Positions 59,401-64,000 of a stretch of 64,000 nucleotides of DNA are shown here, in pieces. The notes under the pieces were generated by a model, which was given only the letters and a program-made list of their open reading frames with translations, was not told where the DNA came from and ran no database searches. The stretch's first letter is position 1, and each line of letters starts with the position of its first letter. A program made the position numbers and the translations under genes. The stretch is from the NCBI GenBank assembly GCA_005406025.1, contig BGZK01001003.1:62001-126000 (forward strand), written 5' to 3'. Origin of the DNA: Eumeta japonica (Eukaryota; Arthropoda; Insecta; Lepidoptera; Psychidae).

Positions 59401-60985
59401 AATTTTTAAGCCGACGGTTCAAGAACTCTTCGGTTGGGAGCCTACAGACAAGCCATTCCCTCAGTCCACACTCTTTTAAATCATACAGACTACTATCCGG
59501 AACGTCCTCGGTGACGCTACACATTCTGTGTGACTTCTCTACGAATGTCAAACGAGTCAAGGTATGCCGTTTATTCTAATGCACAAGCACTTTATATTTA
59601 TAACGACATGAGTGTGTAAACTTCTGGTTATGTACTATGCAATAATGCTAATAATAAGTGAATTCTTAAAGATACGAACTTACAAGATTTATCAATTTAC
59701 AAAATGCGCTAAACATAATTGAACGTAAAATATTTTAATTTCTGTTGGTCCCGTACTATTACACAGTGTCTGCCTTGTGGAGACCACGGACTACGGATGT
59801 CAAAGTTTGCTTGAACTGGTGGTATTTTTTTACAGTTGTATTTTCATTTAACATACATTGTTTACATTAATGGGACCATAGAACAATAAATAATAATGTC
59901 AACAACATCATTCTATGTATAATAATATGGGCTGAAAATACGAGGTGATTTCGATTCGTAGGACCAGTTTAGAACGATCGTGACTTTTTTAGCTTTATAA
60001 TAACATTTTCAGGAAGTTAATAAAATACAGGCGAAGTTATTAAGCGCGTGTTAAAAAAATACTCGTAATACAAAGTTATTGTGGTTTAATATTTATTCGC
60101 ATTTATATTACTTTTGACACGTGGCTACAATTTTTCATTAATAGAATAATAAGTGATGAATTGTTATGAAAGATCATAGTTTACTATTCATATTACATGT
60201 ATTAAAAAGAAAACATATTGTGAGTAACCAAAGACAGATTAACGGAATGGATGGCGTTAGTCGGTCGGGCCTCAAACTCGATGAGAACGTCGCGGTGCCA
60301 AAGCGTTCGTGCTACCGTCTCGGAGGAGCCGGCGTCCGATATCGAAACCGGACACGGGCGCGTGAAAGGCACATCGCTCGATTGTTACTGCGAATGAAAC
60401 TGACGCAACACAACCAGCGTAATCTAAAGCCGGGGCGCGGGCGCCGGCGCGGCAACCGGGCACGTGTCAGCGCTATCGGGGCGTCACCATTTTCTGTATT
60501 ATCATCTATTGATATGTGTAGAAGAGCCTTATCGAGATGTCTTATCGTTTTATTATTATTGCTAAAAGTTTAGTTAAGAAGAGTGAAAATGAACGTTGTA
60601 AATATTTACGATTTCCGTGTCGCGCTTATGGCATCCAGCTGCAGGCACGCCCTCTCACCGTTCTGTTTCAAATTAAAGGCTCGAAGCTTGATGTTCGGCA
60701 CGGTTTGATTACGGATGGAGTATTGTTATAGCATTGCGGAGAGTATACCCAGTCACGTCAAAAATGGAGGGCTTAGCGTGTTCTCGAGGCAGGACGCGTG
60801 TGTTTTAATTCGACTTAAATAAAAAGTCGACCAAGAATCAAATCCGTAATTTTCTGATTTGAAGTAATTCGCTGTTCATTTCACTGCCTTTCATTTTTAT
60901 AGTGCATTCAGTTTTGAAAAATTAAACTGTTAGCTACCTACAGTTTTATAATTTAGTACATATCGGTTAAATTTAATATAAATCA
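59400..60985. other. Geneless stretch with a CpG-rich block at 60240-60490
   Basis: A 135-codon plus frame (60166-60573) spans the GC block but has no recognised domain and is Arg-rich from composition. No other feature is supported. Confidence 0.45.
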
Positions 60986-60989
60986 TAGC

Positions 60990-61199
60990 TCTTTTTGGGG
61001 TGCCGCAGCCAAAACCATAAAAGAAACCCTTATAATTTCGTTCTGCTTGGTCTATCTGTCCATCCATACGTCTTTTGACTGTGCTATTTTATTACCGATT
61101 TTAATGAAATAGAAAAATCGACTGTCTGATATGTATAATCATGTACAGATATTACAAAAAAAAAAATCACTTTACACATCCTTGTCCCCTTACGTATTC
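60990..61199. repeat. Lepidoptera-type GGTTCC-like repeat fragment
   Basis: GGGGTGCCGCAGCCAAAACC, AACCCTTATAATTTCGTTC and CTATCTGTCCATCCATACG follow the same pattern as 47620-47700. It abuts the 62-bp satellite exactly. Confidence 0.6.
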
Positions 61200-62757
61200 G
61201 TGCTTAGAGCACTATTTGTTGACATTTGCTAGTCGAGTGGTCCTTATGGAACACCTTCTATTGTGATTTAGCACTGTTTTTTGACATTTACAAGTCGCGT
61301 AGTCCTGTTGGAACACCTTCCATTGTGCTTGAGCACTATTTTTTGTCATTTACAAGTTGAGCGGTCCTGATAGAACATCTTCCATTGTGCTTGAGCATTA
61401 TTTTATGTCATTTACAAGTCGAGCGGTCCTAATGGAACACCTTCCATTGTGCTTGAGCACTATTTTTTGACATTTACAAGTCGCCTAGTCCTGATGGAAC
61501 ACCTTCCATTGTGCTTGAGCACTATTTTTTGTCATTTACAAGTCGAACGGTCCTAATGAAACACCTTCCATTGTGCTTGAGCACTATTTTTTGACATTTA
61601 CAAGTGGCCTAGTCCTGTTGGAACATCTTCCATTGCGCTTGAGCACTATCTTTTGTCATTTACAAGTTGAGCGGTCCTGATGGAACATCTTCCATTGCGC
61701 TTGAGCACTATCTTTTGTCATTTACAAGTTGAGCGGTCCTAATGGAACACCTTCCATTGTGCTTGAGCACTATTTTTTGTCATTTACAAGTTGAGCGGTC
61801 CTGATGGAACATCTTCCATTGTGCTTGAGCATTATTTTATGTCATTTACAAGTCGAGCGGTCCTAATGGAACACCTTCCATTGTGCTTGAGCACTATTTT
61901 TTGACATTTACAAGTCGCCTAGTCCTGATGGAACACCTTCCATTGTGCTTGAGCACTATTTTTTGTCATTTACAAGTCGAACGGTCCTAATGAAATACCT
62001 TCCATTGTGCTTGAGCACTATTTTTTGACATTTACAAGTGGCCTAGTCCTGTTGGAACATCTTCCATTGCGCTTGAGCACTATCTTTTGTCATTTACAAG
62101 TTGAGCGGTCCTGATAGAACATCTTCCATTGTGCTTGAGCACTATTTTTTGACATTTACAAGTCGCCCAGTCCTGATGGAGTACCTTCCATTGTGCTTGA
62201 GCACTATTTTTTGACATTTACAAGTGGCCTAGTCCTGTTGGAACATCTTCCATTGCGCTTGAGCACTATCTTTTGTCATTTACAAGTTGAGCGGTCCTGA
62301 TGGAACATCTTCCATTGTGCTTGAGCACTATTTTTTGTCATTTACAAGTTGAGCGGTCCTGATGGAACGTCTTCCATTGTGCTTGAGCATTATTTTTTGT
62401 CATTTATAAGTTGAGCGGTCCTGATGGAACATATTCCATTGTGCTTGAGCATTATTTTTTGACATTAACAAGTCGCCTAGTCCTGTTGGAACACCTTCCA
62501 TTGTGCTTGAGCACTATTTTTTGTCATTTACAAGTCGAACGGTCCTAATGGAACACCTTCCATTGTGCTTGAGCACTATTTTTTGACATTTACAAGTCGC
62601 CCAGTCCTGATGGAGTACCTTCCATTGTGCTTGAGCACTATTTTTTGACATTTACAAGTGGCCTAGTCCTGTTGGAACATCTTCAATTGCGCTTGAGCAC
62701 TATCTTTCGTCATTTACAAGTTGAGTGGTCATAATGAAACACCTTCCATTGTGCTTA
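61200..62757 (+). repeat. 62-bp satellite array, about 25 units, with 434-bp higher-order period
   Basis: Each unit has the layout CTTCCATTGTGCTTGAGCAC, TATTTTTTGACATTTACAAG, then a variable TCGCCTAGTCCTGATGGAAC and AC. Spacing of identical points is 62 bp. Sub-types alternate (TCGCCTAGTCC against TTGAGCGGTCC; GACATT against GTCATT). Marker variants return at exactly 434 bp: 61397/61831, 61541/61975, 61601/62035, 62161/62595 and 62221/62655. That is seven units, so seven-unit blocks were duplicated. Every unit holds the near-palindrome GTGCTTGAGCAC. No coding frame is kept. Confidence 0.97.
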
Positions 62758-62759
62758 AA

Positions 62760-63515
62760 ACGTGCGCTTCTGAGTTAGCTCCGGTTTCGTCACTCGTTTT
62801 CTTTCGGCGTATAAATCGAAAAATAATAATGGAATCCATCTTAACCGCCGGCTTTTGGGCTATTCGGAGGAACACCAGTTCCTCCAAATAAATTGCTACC
62901 AGTACAGTTTTCGAAGGGAGCGTTCAACTTGTGATCTTTTTACTTAATTTATTCACCGCTCGACGGAGGCTGGCGAGAGCAAGAGGGAGGCTTTAGCTGT
63001 AAGTTTGGATGTAGCGAAGGTTTTTTTCTTAATACCATCTTTGTTTAGGTTTCTTGAAAAATTATGGAGGTGGCCAATTGTTTTTTAATTATGTTTCTTA
63101 GTTTTCAAATTTACTTTTAGTTAAATTTTTGTTTTTTTTCATTTTTTATTTTTATAAACTTTATAGCTGTTATTTATAATAAAATATATTGTTTAATGAA
63201 TCATATTTCAAATATCGATAAAAGCCATTTATATGTATTGTATCAGCTAAACAAACAGCTCCGCCTCATGGGTCCGCGTTGTTTCGTTTCATCGAATAAC
63301 AAATACAATATTATTCACTCGTTGATTTCATTACCTTGTTTCATACTTATATGTAGCTTATTTTAAAATAAAACGGCTGCATTTTTCGTTATTTGCACTT
63401 AGTAGCATTATTGGAAATTGTTAAACTGTTTATTACTACGATAATTACCACAATATTTAATGATACTCTTCGTTGGTGATTAATACCGCTTCGGGAGGGA
63501 CATAAATAAAGAGAT
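62760..63515. other. Geneless AT-rich stretch
   Basis: No gene or named repeat could be supported between the satellite and the SINE-like fragment. Confidence 0.5.
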
Positions 63516-63524
63516 GATAAATAA

Positions 63525-63605
63525 GTAACCGGGAAACGAACCCAGAACCTACTGCGTCGAACTTACTGCATAGCAGTCTCCGTCCTCTGCCTCGACTTAA
63601 AAGGC
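63525..63605 (-). repeat. tRNA-derived SINE head, minus strand
   Basis: On the minus strand the text ends with a good B box, GGGTTCGTTTCCCGG. It is preceded by ACTGCTATGCAGTAAG, which resembles an anticodon arm, and a weak A box (GGCAGAGGACGG). Arms do not pair well enough for a real tRNA. Confidence 0.5.
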
Positions 63606-63609
63606 GATA

Positions 63610-64000
63610 GCTCTGGTCGATTTGTCGTCTTTTACAACCGATGATTAGATAGTGTTTTTAATCACAATATATTTTTGAGTTGGTTACATCTATGTGTTTG
63701 GTTTTAATAGGGGTCGTTTCGGTGACAGGGCCTTATATGCACTAACACTATCGAGTTGGTGCATAACGAACGAAGTTATCAAAAACGGGTGCGGTTTAGA
63801 TCTATACCTACTACTTTTATCTAATAATTTTTGACACTGTAAAGTATTTTTGTAACCACTAACATTTTCTTCTAAAAGTATTTTTTGTATGTTAGAACTA
63901 CAATTATACAAGTGAAGTCATTACTTTCAGCTTTACAAACTTAATTTTTTAATATACTTACATACATACGGTGTAAGGTTCCCAGGCGAAATGAAGGAGA
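63610..64000. other. Window end, no gene seen
   Basis: AT-rich sequence without supported features. Confidence 0.5.

Noticed and set aside
60166..60573. The 135-codon plus-strand frame as a gene
   Set aside because: It is Arg-rich from a GC patch, spans AT-rich and GC-rich DNA, and lacks a domain or flanking exons.
61200..62757. CRISPR-like array
   Set aside because: The units are contiguous 62-bp tandem copies with no unique spacers, in a eukaryotic context.

Overview
The window is AT-rich arthropod genomic DNA, most likely from a moth or butterfly. The evidence is spliced genes with GT..AG introns, heavy relic-transposon content, tRNA-headed SINE fragments, and several copies of the degenerate interspersed repeat built around GGTTCCG and GTCCGTCCG-type motifs that is common in Lepidoptera. 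No prokaryotic operons, rRNA genes or CRISPR arrays are visible. I can support only one ordinary host gene: a three-exon CCDC137-like gene on the + strand (exons 3351-3427, 5224-5464, 9650-10009; 225 codons). Everything else I can name is a mobile element, a relic, or simple or tandem repeat DNA.

Layout. 313-3275: an almost complete PIF/Harbinger element with TAA target duplications, carrying a transposase (-) and a MADF-BESS protein (+) whose exons interlock in each other's introns. It ends 75 bp before the start codon of the CCDC137-like gene. 3351-10009: the host gene; its second intron holds a tRNA-derived SINE head and a repeat with a duplicated 3' motif. 11.1-15.2 kb: relics of an APE/RT-type LINE in both orientations. 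16289-18573: a second, decayed Harbinger element with a foreign insertion inside. 19.6-19.85 kb: a CA/TA microsatellite. 21.47-24.28 kb: a decayed hAT element with a 10-bp tandem repeat at one end and a perfect 38-bp palindrome inside. 27.8-30.6 kb: a second LINE relic of the same family as the first. 30.72-31.08 kb: a short terminal-inverted-repeat element related to the insertion inside the second Harbinger. 35.7-36.2 kb: a Penelope-like relic. 39090-40337: a complete-length but inactivated mariner with TA duplications. 46614-46801: a long hairpin (foldback) element. 47.6-48.3, 57.0-58.1 and 60.99-61.2 kb: the Lepidoptera-type interspersed repeat. 58.9-59.4 kb: a fragment of an RTE-like LINE. 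61200-62757: about 25 copies of a 62-bp satellite with a 434-bp (7-unit) higher-order period.

Between 31 and 61 kb no host coding exon could be supported. That stretch is AT-rich but dotted with 70-300 bp CpG/GC-rich patches. Some such patches elsewhere in the window are demonstrably transposon ends, so these could be insertions, regulatory islands, or both. I did not find a clearly new multigene system. The most unusual structures are the interlocked antisense gene pair in the first Harbinger, its insertion just upstream of the host gene, the hairpin element, and the higher-order satellite.
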